Source of the DNA: Oligoflexus sp.
GTDB taxonomy: Bacteria > Bdellovibrionota_B > Oligoflexia > Oligoflexales > Oligoflexaceae
Length of the DNA stretch: 64,000 nt
Assembly (NCBI GenBank): GCA_014377445.1
Contig: JACMPP010000093.1
Coordinates: forward strand, 1 to 64,000
Direction: 5' to 3'
Shown: positions 1-8,514 of the stretch, one piece after another
Layout of the letters: every line of letters begins with the position of its first letter
Position numbering within the stretch: the stretch's first letter is position 1
Made by a program: the position numbers and the translations under genes
The notes under the pieces: model-generated
What the model saw: the letters and a program-made list of their open reading frames with translations, nothing else
What the model was told of the DNA's origin: nothing
Database searches by the model: none

Positions 1-194
1 CCAGGATAAGATAACTCCCGTCCCATGCGCTTGCAGAATTTCATCCATACGTCTGAGGCTGCTCGATCAAGAGCGCTTTCGGAATGAAACGTAATCAATC
101 CTGTCTGCTTACCCGGTGCAATAGGCACGGTAGCCTCGGCCTTAAGCGCCATGGGGAAGTAAAGGCTTAAGCCCATCAGAAGGAATCGAATCAC
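1..194 (-). CDS. Exported protein, N-terminal part only
   Basis: The gene begins inside the window with GTG at 194 on the minus strand and runs off the left edge, leaving 64 codons. A GAGG ribosome site lies about 8 nt upstream. The first ~20 residues form a signal peptide (hydrophobic FLLMGLSLYFPMA, then a KAEA cleavage-like end). The mature part starts TVPIAPGKQTG and contains FHSESALDRAASDVW. No family was recognised. The fragment supports only that it is a secreted or periplasmic protein. Confidence 0.6.
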   Translation of the reverse strand, partial: MIRFLLMGLSLYFPMALKAEATVPIAPGKQTGLITFHSESALDRAASDVWMKFCKRMGRELSYP

Positions 195-502
195 ACGTGA
201 AACCTCAATCTTTTCTTGAATACCTTAGGATATCTCCAAGGAGAGATTTTAGCCATTTGTTCACGATCAAAGCAAAATGAGATGTATTAGGTCCCCCGGA
301 GAGCTTCGCCCCCTGCCCGCCCCCCTTCCTCGGCTAGCCCTGTAATATTTGAAGCTTTGAAAGCCACCCTGGCTCTGCATTGGGAGAGAATATGTAATAT
401 TTAGTATATAATTGTATTACCACAATACTATTATATACTATAGTTTGAATAATAACTTCGACCGCGGCAGCGGCTTAAACAAAAATCCATGGGAAGACCT
501 CG
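195..502. promoter_or_regulatory. Divergent intergenic region
   Basis: This is the divergent gap between the exported protein and the KfrA-like gene. The only clear structure is the large palindrome at 402-440, listed separately. The rest is AT-rich near 380-460 with no coding sense that I can see. Confidence 0.4.
402..440 (+). promoter_or_regulatory. Large palindromic operator with embedded -10-like TATAAT
   Basis: Two 17-base arms (402-418 and 424-440) are inverted copies with a single mismatch, separated by ACCAC. The left arm contains TATAAT, so a bound protein would cover a promoter element. The site lies 63 bases before the KfrA-like gene, whose family binds and represses its own promoter. 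The palindrome is seen directly; autoregulation is an inference from the family. Confidence 0.7.
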
Positions 503-1072
503 ATGAAGACAGCCGATCGCACGAATATTTTCCAAATCTGTGATGCGCTAAACGATAAAGGCCAAAAACCAACCCTCGATCGTGTCCGGCAGATGCTCGG
601 AGGCGGCTCATTTACAACGATCCAGCCCATTCTTAGGGAGTGGAAAGACAAACGCTCCGAAGAACTTGTCTCGGGGCCGGCAGCCGTACCGGACGATATC
701 CGAGGAATGCTCGATGGGCTCGCCACGCAGATTTGGGCAAAAGCTTCAACAAAAGCCGGGGAAGATTTGAAGGCGTTAAGAGAAGGGATGCAGGCGCGCC
801 TCGATGAGGCGGAACAAGAAAAAGCCGATGCGGCAGCAGAGGTCCTGCGCCTTGAAACGGAAACGGTGGCGCAAAAAGAAAAAATTGAGGCGTCTGCTGA
901 AGAAATGCAAAGCCTTCGGACGGCCCTTCAGGCAGCAAACATCGATATTCAGGTGCAATCAAAGCAAATCGTCGAGGCAGAAGGACTCGCAAAGCGCCAT
1001 GAAAAGCTCCTTTTGGAAGTCGGAGAACTCCGGGGCCGCCTTGCCGTTGCTATGGAAAAGAAAAAATCCTAA
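503..1072 (+). CDS. KfrA-type DNA-binding protein with coiled-coil tail
   Basis: This 189-residue protein has a KfrA_N-like helical DNA-binding head (about residues 5-65, with RVRQMLGGGSFTTIQPILRE). A long charged, Ala/Glu/Lys-rich coiled coil follows to the C terminus. KfrA proteins of plasmids bind operators and act in segregation; chromosomal relatives are usually small repressors. The start ATG follows GGGAAGACCTCG. A strong palindrome 63 bases upstream is its probable operator. It is monocistronic as far as can be seen. It may come from a plasmid or integrated element, since a Fic gene and IS relic are adjacent. Confidence 0.75.
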   Translation: MKTADRTNIFQICDALNDKGQKPTLDRVRQMLGGGSFTTIQPILREWKDKRSEELVSGPAAVPDDIRGMLDGLATQIWAKASTKAGEDLKALREGMQARLDEAEQEKADAAAEVLRLETETVAQKEKIEASAEEMQSLRTALQAANIDIQVQSKQIVEAEGLAKRHEKLLLEVGELRGRLAVAMEKKKS

Positions 1073-1423
1073 AAAAGCATTTGTCCTCGTTTTTACTTGG
1101 TCATCAAAAGTTTTGAGATCGGATACCACTGATTGATAATATTGTAATGAAGTAATTTTGTGTTTTGAGGTCATCATGGAACGTACTTACTCTCGTCAAA
1201 TATTTAATATCATTGATACATTCCCAAAAGAAAAAGCTTTCACATGGAGGGACGTTAGGGTCTCGGCCTGAACTGAATACAAAAAAGCCAAAACAGCGTA
1301 ACCAATAAGCAAAATATCGGTACACTTTTCGGTGTACTTTTACAGATACTTATTGGTGTACTTCCGGAGCTTAGTATCATTTCAATCCCTTAAATATCAA
1401 ATACAACATGAAATCATAGATTT
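1073..1423 (+). other. Intergenic stretch with small ORF and repeats
   Basis: The gap holds a 31-codon ORF (1176-1271, ATG after TTTGAGGTCATC; contains RQIFNIIDTFPKEKAFTWRD), which looks like the front of a lost gene. Just before fic it holds GTACAC/GTGTAC (1320-1325 and 1332-1337), a further GGTGTAC at 1355-1361, and ACCAATAAG/CTTATTGGT (1301-1309 and 1349-1357). These could be an operator for the fic gene, whose product ends in a winged-helix-like region. Confidence 0.4.
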
Positions 1424-2488
1424 ATGAATAATTGGGGTGCTTTCAGACCTTCTTTGAAGGCCGTACAGCTCATAGCTCAAATCGAGCATTTCCAAGGAAG
1501 CTGGGAGAAAAATCGACGACTGTTGCTTGCCCTAATTCGCTCCCTCACACAGACGACCATCATCACCTCGTCGGGCGCATCCACACGCATTGAAGGAGCG
1601 CTACTCACGGATGAGCAAGTTGAAGAGCTTATCGAGAAGGGCCTGAAGCTTGACTCAGTTGCCTCGCGCTCCGAGCGTGAGGTCGCCGGGTATGTAAAAT
1701 CGCTAACGTATATTTATGAACACTCCGACCATCTCCTCCTTTCCGAAATGCTCATTCGAGAACTCCATCAGCTGCTTACGGAGGATCTGCACGAAGACGA
1801 GCTACCGCAAAAACAAAGAGGCACCTACAAAGACATTGCAAATGACGTTGTGGAACGAGATGTCGTTACCGGAAAAGAGATCCTATGGCTGCACACAACA
1901 CCGCCAGGACCACAAACTCAAAGCGCAATGACCTCGCTAGTCGACGCTTTTCACAACACAGCTGATCTTCACCCTCTTTTCAAAATCGCCATGTTCAATG
2001 TCGTTTTTCTTGCCATTCACCCCTTCAGGGACGGCAACGGAAGACTATCAAGGCTTTTGACTGTTCTTCTCCTCCTCCAGCATTACCCCTGGACAAGGTT
2101 TGTCAGCCATGAAAAATTCATCGAAGACAACAAAGACCGATATTATCTCGCCCTCAAGCAAACACAAAAAACTCTACTCTCAACACATCAAGACTTTGAT
2201 TTTTGGATCGAATTATTTTTGACAATCGTTTTATGTCAAACAAAATTTCTCGAACAAAAAATAAACCTTAATAACCAGGCTCCGCCAAAATACAAACTCA
2301 ACAAAAACGAAAAGGCCGTACTCGATTACCTCGCTAAAAATGGACCCTCTGCAAGTTCCGTTATAAACAAAAAAGTCAAACTTTCTGATGCAGGTATCAA
2401 AAAATTACTCAAAAGACTCGAAAACCATCAGCTCGTCAAAAAACTTGGACAAGGACCAGCTACCGTTTATCAAGATCATTCGCACTGA
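1424..2488 (+). CDS. Fic family protein (probable AMP-transferase)
   Basis: This 354-residue protein has a Fic_N-like start and a full Fic core motif HPFRDGNGR at 199-207. His199 is the catalytic base, and Asp202, Asn204 and Arg207 are the phosphate/metal residues. Fic enzymes move AMP from ATP to Ser/Thr/Tyr hydroxyls of target proteins. An inhibitory helix motif, S53-x-x-x-E57-G58, lies in the N-terminal part (class II layout), so the enzyme should be self-restrained. The last ~65 residues are Lys-rich and resemble a winged helix, common in this subfamily. The target is unknown. Base composition is more AT-rich than the housekeeping genes, consistent with transfer. Confidence 0.88.
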   Translation: MNNWGAFRPSLKAVQLIAQIEHFQGSWEKNRRLLLALIRSLTQTTIITSSGASTRIEGALLTDEQVEELIEKGLKLDSVASRSEREVAGYVKSLTYIYEHSDHLLLSEMLIRELHQLLTEDLHEDELPQKQRGTYKDIANDVVERDVVTGKEILWLHTTPPGPQTQSAMTSLVDAFHNTADLHPLFKIAMFNVVFLAIHPFRDGNGRLSRLLTVLLLLQHYPWTRFVSHEKFIEDNKDRYYLALKQTQKTLLSTHQDFDFWIELFLTIVLCQTKFLEQKINLNNQAPPKYKLNKNEKAVLDYLAKNGPSASSVINKKVKLSDAGIKKLLKRLENHQLVKKLGQGPATVYQDHSH

Positions 2489-2502
2489 TTATAAGCACAA
2501 AG

Positions 2503-2675
2503 GTTCCATCGGAATTCTCAACAGACGAGAAGCTCCAGAAGGACTTTAAGCAGCTTGAGCGAGAGATCCTGCGCAAAGACAAGCCACTCGCCGAAGCGTC
2601 GGCACTTCTCATTCTTCAAAAAAAATTGCCCTGATCTGGGCAACGAGGATCCAAAGCTGAGATGCCAATTTGGCT
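2503..2675 (+). pseudogene. Relic of IS3-family transposase OrfA
   Basis: The frame from 2503 to 2634 reads LEREILRKDKPLAEASALL followed by Lys-Lys, the typical end of OrfA in one IS3 branch. It has no start codon. At an A8 run (2618-2625) the frame breaks. A different frame just after it reads LIW, and another reads GNEDPK, matching the expected LIWG-acidic tail. So this is a decayed 3' piece of orfA with at least two shifts. No OrfB or terminal repeats were found nearby. Confidence 0.6.
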
Positions 2676-2741
2676 AACAATTTTGACATCGACTCCGTAC
2701 GATGATGTCTCGACAAGATGAAAATGCGAATGTATCGTATA

Positions 2742-2852
2742 GATCGCTTAATTTTACTTAAGGTAAAAGCGGGGGACCCATTCTTGGGGCTAATCACGAC
2801 ACGTGTAGAGCACTCTTCGGCTCGAGCCCGGCAGCTAACCTCGTAGGCATCG
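2742..2852 (+). promoter_or_regulatory. ydaO-yuaA (c-di-AMP) riboswitch
   Basis: The leader matches the ydaO consensus block by block: GATCGCTTAAT, then AGCGGGGGACCCA, TTGGGGCTAATC, a variable stem, then CCCGGCAGCTAACCTCGTAG followed by GCATC, which pairs back with the first segment. It ends 46 bases before the start of a KimA-type potassium importer, the classic target of this riboswitch. In known cases c-di-AMP binding turns expression off. The match is seen in sequence; the ligand and direction come from the family. Confidence 0.92.
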
Positions 2853-2898
2853 AAGGGGATCACATTGTGTGGTCCTATCCTTATTGGGAGGACCTCAC

Positions 2899-4746
2899 GT
2901 GAGGCATAGCACAGTTGCGCCAATTTCTACCTTGGGCCGTATTAAAACCTTCTTAGTTGGACATCCACTTTCAACCGAACAACTTCAGCATGAACGAATT
3001 CCAAAATGGAAGGCCTTGGCTGTATTATCGTCCGACGCCCTTTCATCGGTGGCTTATGCAACAGAAGAAGTTTTAATTCCTCTCTCGTTATTTGCGACAG
3101 CCGCAGTTGCCTGGTCTTTACCCATCGCGGTAGCTATCGCATGTTTGCTTATAATCATTACTATTTCCTACCGTCAGACAATTGATGCCTATCCTGGAGG
3201 TGGGGGAGCTTATACGGTAGCCAAAGAAAACCTTGGGGTGAACGCTGGGTTAGTAGCAGGCGGTGCCCTCCTAATCGATTATGTCCTAACAGTTGCGGTA
3301 TCGACGGCTGCTGGGGTGGAAAACGTAGCAGCGGCGTTCCCGATGCTACTTCCTCACAAAGAGATACTCGGCATACTTGTGATTTCACTTATAACCCTGC
3401 TGAACTTAAGAGGGGTAAGGGAATCGGCAAGCATATTTGCTTTGCCCACATATATTTTTATATTTTCATTCATTATCTTGATTGGTGCTGGCGCGTATCA
3501 AATCCTCACGGGAAATTTCCATGCTGTAGCACCCATTATCCACGAGAGTTATCCAGCCATTCCAATCTTTTTGTTGCTTCGCGCCTTTTCTTCAGGATGT
3601 TCGGCGCTTACAGGTATAGAAGCCATCTCAAATGGAATTCCCGTTTTTGAAACTCCAACGCAGAAAAATGCGAAAGCTACGATGCTTTGGATGAGTTCAA
3701 TTCTTGGCGGATTATTTTTAGGTATTACGTTGCTGGCTCATGCCTATGGAATCGTCCCCAAAGAAGGTGAAACTGCGGTATCATTACTGTCAGCGGCTGT
3801 TTTTGGAAAAAACGGTTTTTATTTCGTTATTCAAATTGCTACAGCTTTGATTCTGATGCTCGCAGCTAATACAAGTTACGCTGACTTTCCCAGACTTTCG
3901 TCGCTGCTCGCTAAAGATAAATTTCTTCCAAGGCAGTTGAGCAGTCTCGGCGATCGACTTGTTTTCTCAAATGGAATTATCGGACTTAGTTTGGCCGCAA
4001 TCTTCCTACTGATATTATTCAAAGGTGACACCCACCATCTTTTGCCTTTGTACGCTGTCGGAGTATTCTTATCTTTTACTTTGTCTCAATCGGGTATGAT
4101 TAAACACCATTTGAAGAACAAACAAGCCGGTTGGAAAAAATCTATTGCATTCAATGCAGTTGGAGCCACCGCAACTCTCTTGGTGCTGCTTGTTATTTCC
4201 TCAACAAAATTTTTAGCTGGCGCCTGGATGGTTGTTCTTCTTATCCCAGTCATCGTGCTCATTTTTAAAAAAATCCACTCCCATTACACTTTAACAGCCA
4301 ATCAATTGTTGATTGCTGCTAAGAGTAATCCTCGACCGGTAAAGGCAGTTAAACATACCGCAATAGTTCCCGTGTCTGGTATTCACCCTGGAGTGCTTGA
4401 TGCCGTCCGGTACGCTATTTCGATTTCTCAAGATCCGAGAGCGTGTTATGTCGAACTTAACGCGGAGTATACGGACCAACTTCAGAAAGAATGGGCAGTT
4501 GCTGTTCCGGGCGTACCTCTTGTGGTTCTGAAATCACCGTTCCGCTCAGTGATTAAGCCCATAATTGACTATATAGACGAAGTTGAAAATGAAAGAGATG
4601 ATGATGTAATTACAGTAATTATACCCGAGTTTGTAGCAAGACGCTGGTATCACAATTTTTTACATAACCAGACAGCCATCGTATTATTCGCAGCCTTAAG
4701 AGGCAAAAAAGGCATTATCGTCACGAGTGTAAGGCATCATCTATAG
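2899..4746 (+). CDS. kimA: KimA-type high-affinity potassium importer (APC superfamily)
   Basis: This 615-residue inner-membrane protein closely follows KimA (YdaO). The front has LSSDALSSVAYATEE, then YPGGGGAYTVAKENLG, AFSSGCSALTGIEAISNGIP and LAANTSYADFPRLSSLLA, each in the expected order among about 12 membrane helices. A cytosolic C-terminal domain of about 150 residues follows. KimA imports K+ with protons. GTG at 2899 was chosen because GGGAGG lies 8-13 bases upstream; the frame is also open from 2869. The riboswitch directly ahead implies control by c-di-AMP. Composition is more AT-rich than the core genes, so acquisition is possible. Confidence 0.9.
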   Translation: MRHSTVAPISTLGRIKTFLVGHPLSTEQLQHERIPKWKALAVLSSDALSSVAYATEEVLIPLSLFATAAVAWSLPIAVAIACLLIIITISYRQTIDAYPGGGGAYTVAKENLGVNAGLVAGGALLIDYVLTVAVSTAAGVENVAAAFPMLLPHKEILGILVISLITLLNLRGVRESASIFALPTYIFIFSFIILIGAGAYQILTGNFHAVAPIIHESYPAIPIFLLLRAFSSGCSALTGIEAISNGIPVFETPTQKNAKATMLWMSSILGGLFLGITLLAHAYGIVPKEGETAVSLLSAAVFGKNGFYFVIQIATALILMLAANTSYADFPRLSSLLAKDKFLPRQLSSLGDRLVFSNGIIGLSLAAIFLLILFKGDTHHLLPLYAVGVFLSFTLSQSGMIKHHLKNKQAGWKKSIAFNAVGATATLLVLLVISSTKFLAGAWMVVLLIPVIVLIFKKIHSHYTLTANQLLIAAKSNPRPVKAVKHTAIVPVSGIHPGVLDAVRYAISISQDPRACYVELNAEYTDQLQKEWAVAVPGVPLVVLKSPFRSVIKPIIDYIDEVENERDDDVITVIIPEFVARRWYHNFLHNQTAIVLFAALRGKKGIIVTSVRHHL

Positions 4747-5023
4747 TGGGCCGTCGAAAACCTGCATAGCCTGACACCAAATCGATGGCCCTATTTCTGA
4801 CAGGAAATGATTTAGAGTTGTTAGGATTGCATCCCAACACCAGCGGATCATAGGCCAGTTCATTGCCATGTAAGTGGTGATGGTTTTGAGATACGGGTTT
4901 TCTTGCCAAGTTTAGCGGTGAATCTCAAAAGGGGAAAGATGCCGGATATGGGTGAGATCAAGACGATACTAGCAATAGTTTCAGACCATCGGAATGAGAT
5001 TGGTCAAGAGTAGAGACGTCTTC
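4747..5023 (+). other. Gap with one possible 24-codon ORF
   Basis: Mostly featureless. A short ORF at 4939-5013 (ATG after GGGGAAAG, starting MPDMGEIKTILAIVSDH) precedes the two small genes below and could be a leader peptide or a first cistron. Nothing else is supported. Confidence 0.25.
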
Positions 5024-5211
5024 ATGGAAATTAAAAAGGTAGTGAGCGGCTGGCAATATGATGGTGTTTTGTTTACGGATGAAGAGTCGGCTATAGCAGC
5101 GAAGGCGTCTACGGAGGCCGTAGGTGGGGGGGGCGTGAGGCTAAAGCGATTGACCCGTCAAAGATCAATTTGGTCTATGACAGCGAGAGAGCTTGTGCGT
5201 TTGGTGCTTAG
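5024..5211 (+). pseudogene. Small protein, frame interrupted at a G8 tract
   Basis: From ATG 5024 the frame reads MEIKKVVSGWQYDGVLF and continues as a plausible protein to a run of eight G at 5126-5133. After it, the protein-like reading is in another frame (AKAIDPSKINLVYDSERA) and stops at 5211, six bases before the next gene. A one-base slip in the G tract would join them into a ~62-residue protein. It could be decayed, phase-variable or a sequencing error. No family was recognised. Confidence 0.45.
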
Positions 5212-5216
5212 TAGAG

Positions 5217-5465
5217 ATGCATTTAAAGGCGACAGATAAATCAGTAGCTCTTTTAGCACAAGAGATTGGTGTAAGTCGTCAGACTCTGTTTAGCTGGATG
5301 AATGGTGAAGTTGTTCTCACAGCTAAGCACGCGGCTAAGGCTATATCGATCATTCGCTGCGATCTTCAAACGTTTATGAAGTGGCTCGACGATAGTTACG
5401 AAATGCAAAAGAATAAACTTCGCGAGAGTATATCGAGTGTGCTTTCGGAGGAAAATCCTCGATAG
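5217..5465 (+). CDS. Small helix-turn-helix protein
   Basis: The protein has 82 residues. The middle (VALLAQEIGVSRQTLFSWMN) is a good helix-turn-helix of the XRE/transposase-like kind, followed by a charged helical tail. ATG at 5217 sits six bases after the end of the shifted upstream frame, so the two look like one transcript. The ribosome site is weak (AGAG). It is probably a small repressor or antitoxin-like regulator. No partner toxin was recognised. Confidence 0.55.
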   Translation: MHLKATDKSVALLAQEIGVSRQTLFSWMNGEVVLTAKHAAKAISIIRCDLQTFMKWLDDSYEMQKNKLRESISSVLSEENPR

Positions 5466-5693
5466 TGTGAATGGGATAATTTTGATGAAGAGTAGCGAGG
5501 TCGAGAAGCTTTATTAGGCTCTTGGCCTTTTTTGATACCTTTATTGGGGGCTAAACGTGGCGGTGGTCGAAAACCGGACCCAGGAGAGGCATAATGAAAA
5601 AACTAAAAACAGAATTTAACTTAATGTTCAATAAAAATGGCTACATTATCAAGCCTTCTTTTCACTCCCTAAAAGTGCGCCCTGCCGGGCGCA
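5466..5693 (+). other. Gap with weak relic and short ORF
   Basis: One frame before 5593 reads GAKRGGGRKPDPGEA and stops, which resembles the basic N-terminal stretch of REP-associated transposases. A 34-codon ORF (5594-5698) follows a good AGGAGA site, but its last codons are the terminator-like hairpin 5675-5694 (8-bp perfect stem). I do not treat either as a confirmed gene. Confidence 0.25.
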
Positions 5694-5726
5694 CATAAAA
5701 AAAGAGCAGAGCCTAAGCTATGCTCT
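5694..5726 (-). terminator. Rho-independent terminator
   Basis: On the minus strand, AGAGCATAGC-TTAG-GCTCTGCTCT forms a 10-bp stem with one mismatch followed by TTTTTTT. It lies 28 bases past the carbonic anhydrase stop. A second perfect stem (5675-5694) follows with TTTT, perhaps a back-up. Confidence 0.85.
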
Positions 5727-5753
5727 CACAACACACACTCTTCTTAGAGCAGA

Positions 5754-7466
5754 TTATTTAACAGGCGCGGACCGTTTCTGAACGGGACGGGCATTGTTCT
5801 TATAACGAGTTTTGAAGGACTCAATTTGCGCTGTGCTCAAACTGATCTTATCCGATGCCACGCTCCAGAGCACATTCTCCGAGCAGGGTGGAGTGGTTAG
5901 CGAGCCTCTGTAGCGATAGATCTTGAGCTTCGATGGAATGATCGAGGCGATGTTGAAGACTTTGCCCCTTGGGCTCGATGGGAGGTTGATTCCTTGAGGG
6001 ACATAGCCAAGGAGTTCGCTCATAACTTTCAGCTCGGCGCCGGCTTCGACCATAACGCCGATGACCGCGAGACGATTTCTTTCGTCTTTGTGGACGAAAT
6101 GAATTTCGAGTGGGCTCAGTCGACCATCGATCCAATGCTCGCTGGGCGTGTGGACATGGAATTGAAGGAGTTTATAGCGCTTGCCGGCAATTGTCGCATA
6201 GTTCTGGTCGCCGACATTGAAGACGATCGCGTGACCGTTATCGACTACGGACACTGTCGTGAGTTTATAATCGAGGCTGATATCGTCAAGCAGAGGCCAG
6301 GACGATGGAATATCGATGGGACTTTGTTGTTGGCCAACGGCGCAGGTTCTGAATGCGTCGGCGATTTCGCCCCAATGTTCCGGGCTGTTTTCTCCGGCTT
6401 CGTAAGTCCAATGGGGAGCTTGCTCAGCTTTGCTACTGCCTTGAGATTTTTCCGTGCTGGCAAACGCGTGATCGAGTGAAGCCGTTTTGGATTTTTTAGC
6501 CGATGGCTTGCTTGGGGCAACATTTCTTGGTGCCGCTTTATCTTTGTCATCGGATGAGTGACCGACTTTGGAGGGTGCGGGTTCGTGATGTTCATCTTGC
6601 TCATGGTCGTCTGAGAGCGCTTTCGCGGCGAGCTTAAGAAGCTTTTTATCTTTCTCATTTTTACCAACAGCTTTGCCTTGTGGCAGACGGTCTTCGTTGC
6701 GACCGTGCGTTGGTTTTACGGCTTCGTCATGACCTTTGACGCCACGTGCAGGGGCAGCCTGTTCGTCATGATTAGCATCGGCATGGACTGCTCCGTGTTC
6801 CGCTTTCGCGTGGCTGCCATGCTCCGCTTCTTCGCCGGCTTCTTCTTTTTCGTCGTTAACTGCGAACTTGTGACCCTCCTTATGCGCGCTGATTTCTTCG
6901 CCTTCATCGTCATGACCTTGGTCAGAAACTGCCGCTTCCTTCTTGCCGGAATGGGAGGCCGAGCTGATGAGATCATCGTTTCGATGCTGGGATTTAAAGA
7001 AAATGCTTCCGCCGGACGTCAGAACGAGGCCGACGGCACCGATGGCCGAAAGGACCAAACCAGGATTCATCTTTTGTTTTTGCAGAAGTGCGATGATGAG
7101 TGAAACGCCGCTCAGCGCAACAAAGACCAGACCAAACTGTTGCAGGAAGGTGCCTTGCATCAGGGGATATTCACTGGCCAAAAGCACTGGGGCTAGAGTT
7201 GTGATGAAAAGGCTCACCCAGAGACCGAAGAGGTACAGTGCGGCACTCATCTTGAGAAAAGGGCTGGTTTCAAGCCTTTTCCAGAAGAAGGCGAGTGTCA
7301 ATCCCAGTCCTATATAACTCATGAGTACGTAGCGCATGGAAAACGCTTCGCTCACGAGAAAACTATTTTGAATTTCGGCCAACGCGAAGATTACGATGGT
7401 ACTCACAATGCTAATGAGCAGTGAGGTCGGAGTTCCGTGTTTGTCGCCAGAGACTTGAGCTGCCAT
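5754..7466 (-). CDS. Membrane-anchored alpha-carbonic anhydrase with His-rich linker
   Basis: This 570-residue protein has three parts. Residues 1-155 carry about five membrane helices. Residues 160-345 are a low-complexity linker crowded with His, Asp, Glu and Lys. Residues 350-560 are an alpha-type carbonic anhydrase: QSPIDI at 381-386, zinc ligands H437 and H439 in FHVHTPSEHW and H456 in EIHFVH, SLTTPPC at 522-528, and a Cys375/Cys528 pair for the usual disulfide. The disulfide implies a periplasmic catalytic domain. The enzyme hydrates CO2 to bicarbonate. Alpha-class enzymes are usually ~250 residues with a signal peptide, so the membrane module and linker are unusual. ATG follows GGGGGAATTATC. 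The helix module was not assigned to a family. Confidence 0.88.
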   Translation of the reverse strand: MAAQVSGDKHGTPTSLLISIVSTIVIFALAEIQNSFLVSEAFSMRYVLMSYIGLGLTLAFFWKRLETSPFLKMSAALYLFGLWVSLFITTLAPVLLASEYPLMQGTFLQQFGLVFVALSGVSLIIALLQKQKMNPGLVLSAIGAVGLVLTSGGSIFFKSQHRNDDLISSASHSGKKEAAVSDQGHDDEGEEISAHKEGHKFAVNDEKEEAGEEAEHGSHAKAEHGAVHADANHDEQAAPARGVKGHDEAVKPTHGRNEDRLPQGKAVGKNEKDKKLLKLAAKALSDDHEQDEHHEPAPSKVGHSSDDKDKAAPRNVAPSKPSAKKSKTASLDHAFASTEKSQGSSKAEQAPHWTYEAGENSPEHWGEIADAFRTCAVGQQQSPIDIPSSWPLLDDISLDYKLTTVSVVDNGHAIVFNVGDQNYATIAGKRYKLLQFHVHTPSEHWIDGRLSPLEIHFVHKDERNRLAVIGVMVEAGAELKVMSELLGYVPQGINLPSSPRGKVFNIASIIPSKLKIYRYRGSLTTPPCSENVLWSVASDKISLSTAQIESFKTRYKNNARPVQKRSAPVK

Positions 7467-7637
7467 GATAATTCCCCCATATAGCGAGAGTCATCGGCTG
7501 AGACAACCAGAGATTAACCATGAAAATTCTTACTTTATCGAAAAAATAGAAGAAGCTAAATATTCTTGGGTAGTTAGGACAAGATCTAAACAGGAACCTT
7601 GCGGTCTGGCTCGGCTGGTTGCTGCTCGACGAGGCCG

Positions 7638-8432
7638 TCAAACCTTCGATCGAGCCGAAACCATTCGGAAAAGCGCCGGAAAAAATCGCGAGATATAAAC
7701 CCCCAGCAGTTCCTTGCCTTTCGCCACAACCACCTCGGCTTCATCCCTCTCAATCGCTTTCACAATTCTCTGAGCGCAAGCGGCTGGCGACAATCCCTTC
7801 GAATGCCCTTCATCCATTTTCCCGTAGGCTTGACCTTCAGCATTTAAGGCATTTTGAGAAACCTTGGTCGTCACATAACCCGGATAAATATTCGTCACCC
7901 GTAGATCGGTGCCGTAGAGTTCGTTCCGCAAGCTATTAAAATAGCCTCGTAACGCATGCTTGCTTGCCGAATACGATGTGCGCGTCTGCACCCCATAAAG
8001 CCCCAATACGCTCGAAACCGTTACGATATGCCCGATCTTTCTTGCCGCCATCTTCTTGAGCAGCGGCCGCGTCAAAGCCAGGGTTCCGAAAAAATTTGTG
8101 GCCATGATCTTCTCGTCCAGAGCCATCGTCGATTCGAGCGCGAGGTAGCGCTGGGAGACACCTGCATTGTTGATGAGCACATCGATGGGCCCGAAGCGTC
8201 CCCAGACGTCCTCAGCAAGCGCCTCGAGTCCTCGATACTGCTCAAGATCCAATGGCACAACCTTGTGCGCGTCCGGCGACCGGCACGCAAGCCGCACGCG
8301 ATTCAGCTCCGTAACATTCCGCGCTGAGAGAATGAGATTCGCCCCTTTAGCCGCCAAAATATAGGCTAAAGCCTCGCCGATTCCCGAGGAGGCGCCTGTT
8401 AACCAGATTCGCTTGCCGCTTAGATCACGCAT
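7638..8432 (-). CDS. Short-chain dehydrogenase/reductase
   Basis: This 264-residue classical SDR has the TGASSGIG nucleotide-binding motif, NNAG, a catalytic Ser in TVSSVLG and YSASK. It resembles the DHRS7 type, which reduces or oxidises lipid or steroid hydroxyl groups with NADP(H). ATG 8432 was chosen because an AGAG site lies ahead; the frame extends to a TTG at 8462 without a good site. It lies 82 bases after purC on the same strand and may share its transcript. The substrate is not deducible. Confidence 0.85.
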   Translation of the reverse strand: MRDLSGKRIWLTGASSGIGEALAYILAAKGANLILSARNVTELNRVRLACRSPDAHKVVPLDLEQYRGLEALAEDVWGRFGPIDVLINNAGVSQRYLALESTMALDEKIMATNFFGTLALTRPLLKKMAARKIGHIVTVSSVLGLYGVQTRTSYSASKHALRGYFNSLRNELYGTDLRVTNIYPGYVTTKVSQNALNAEGQAYGKMDEGHSKGLSPAACAQRIVKAIERDEAEVVVAKGKELLGVYISRFFPALFRMVSARSKV

Positions 8433-8514
8433 GAAGGCTCTCTTTTCGGAAGTTTTGCACAAAAAAACAGGGGGCCTTAAAAAGCCTCCTCATTCAATGC
8501 AATATTTAGAAAGA

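Noticed and set aside
5594-5698. 34-codon ORF with a good ribosome site
   Set aside because: Its end is made of a terminator-like hairpin and it has no protein-like pattern; kept only as a note.
8470-8493. Hairpin between the SDR and purC as a terminator
   Set aside because: The stem pairs well only on the plus strand, where no gene ends; on the minus strand it is mismatched despite a T run.
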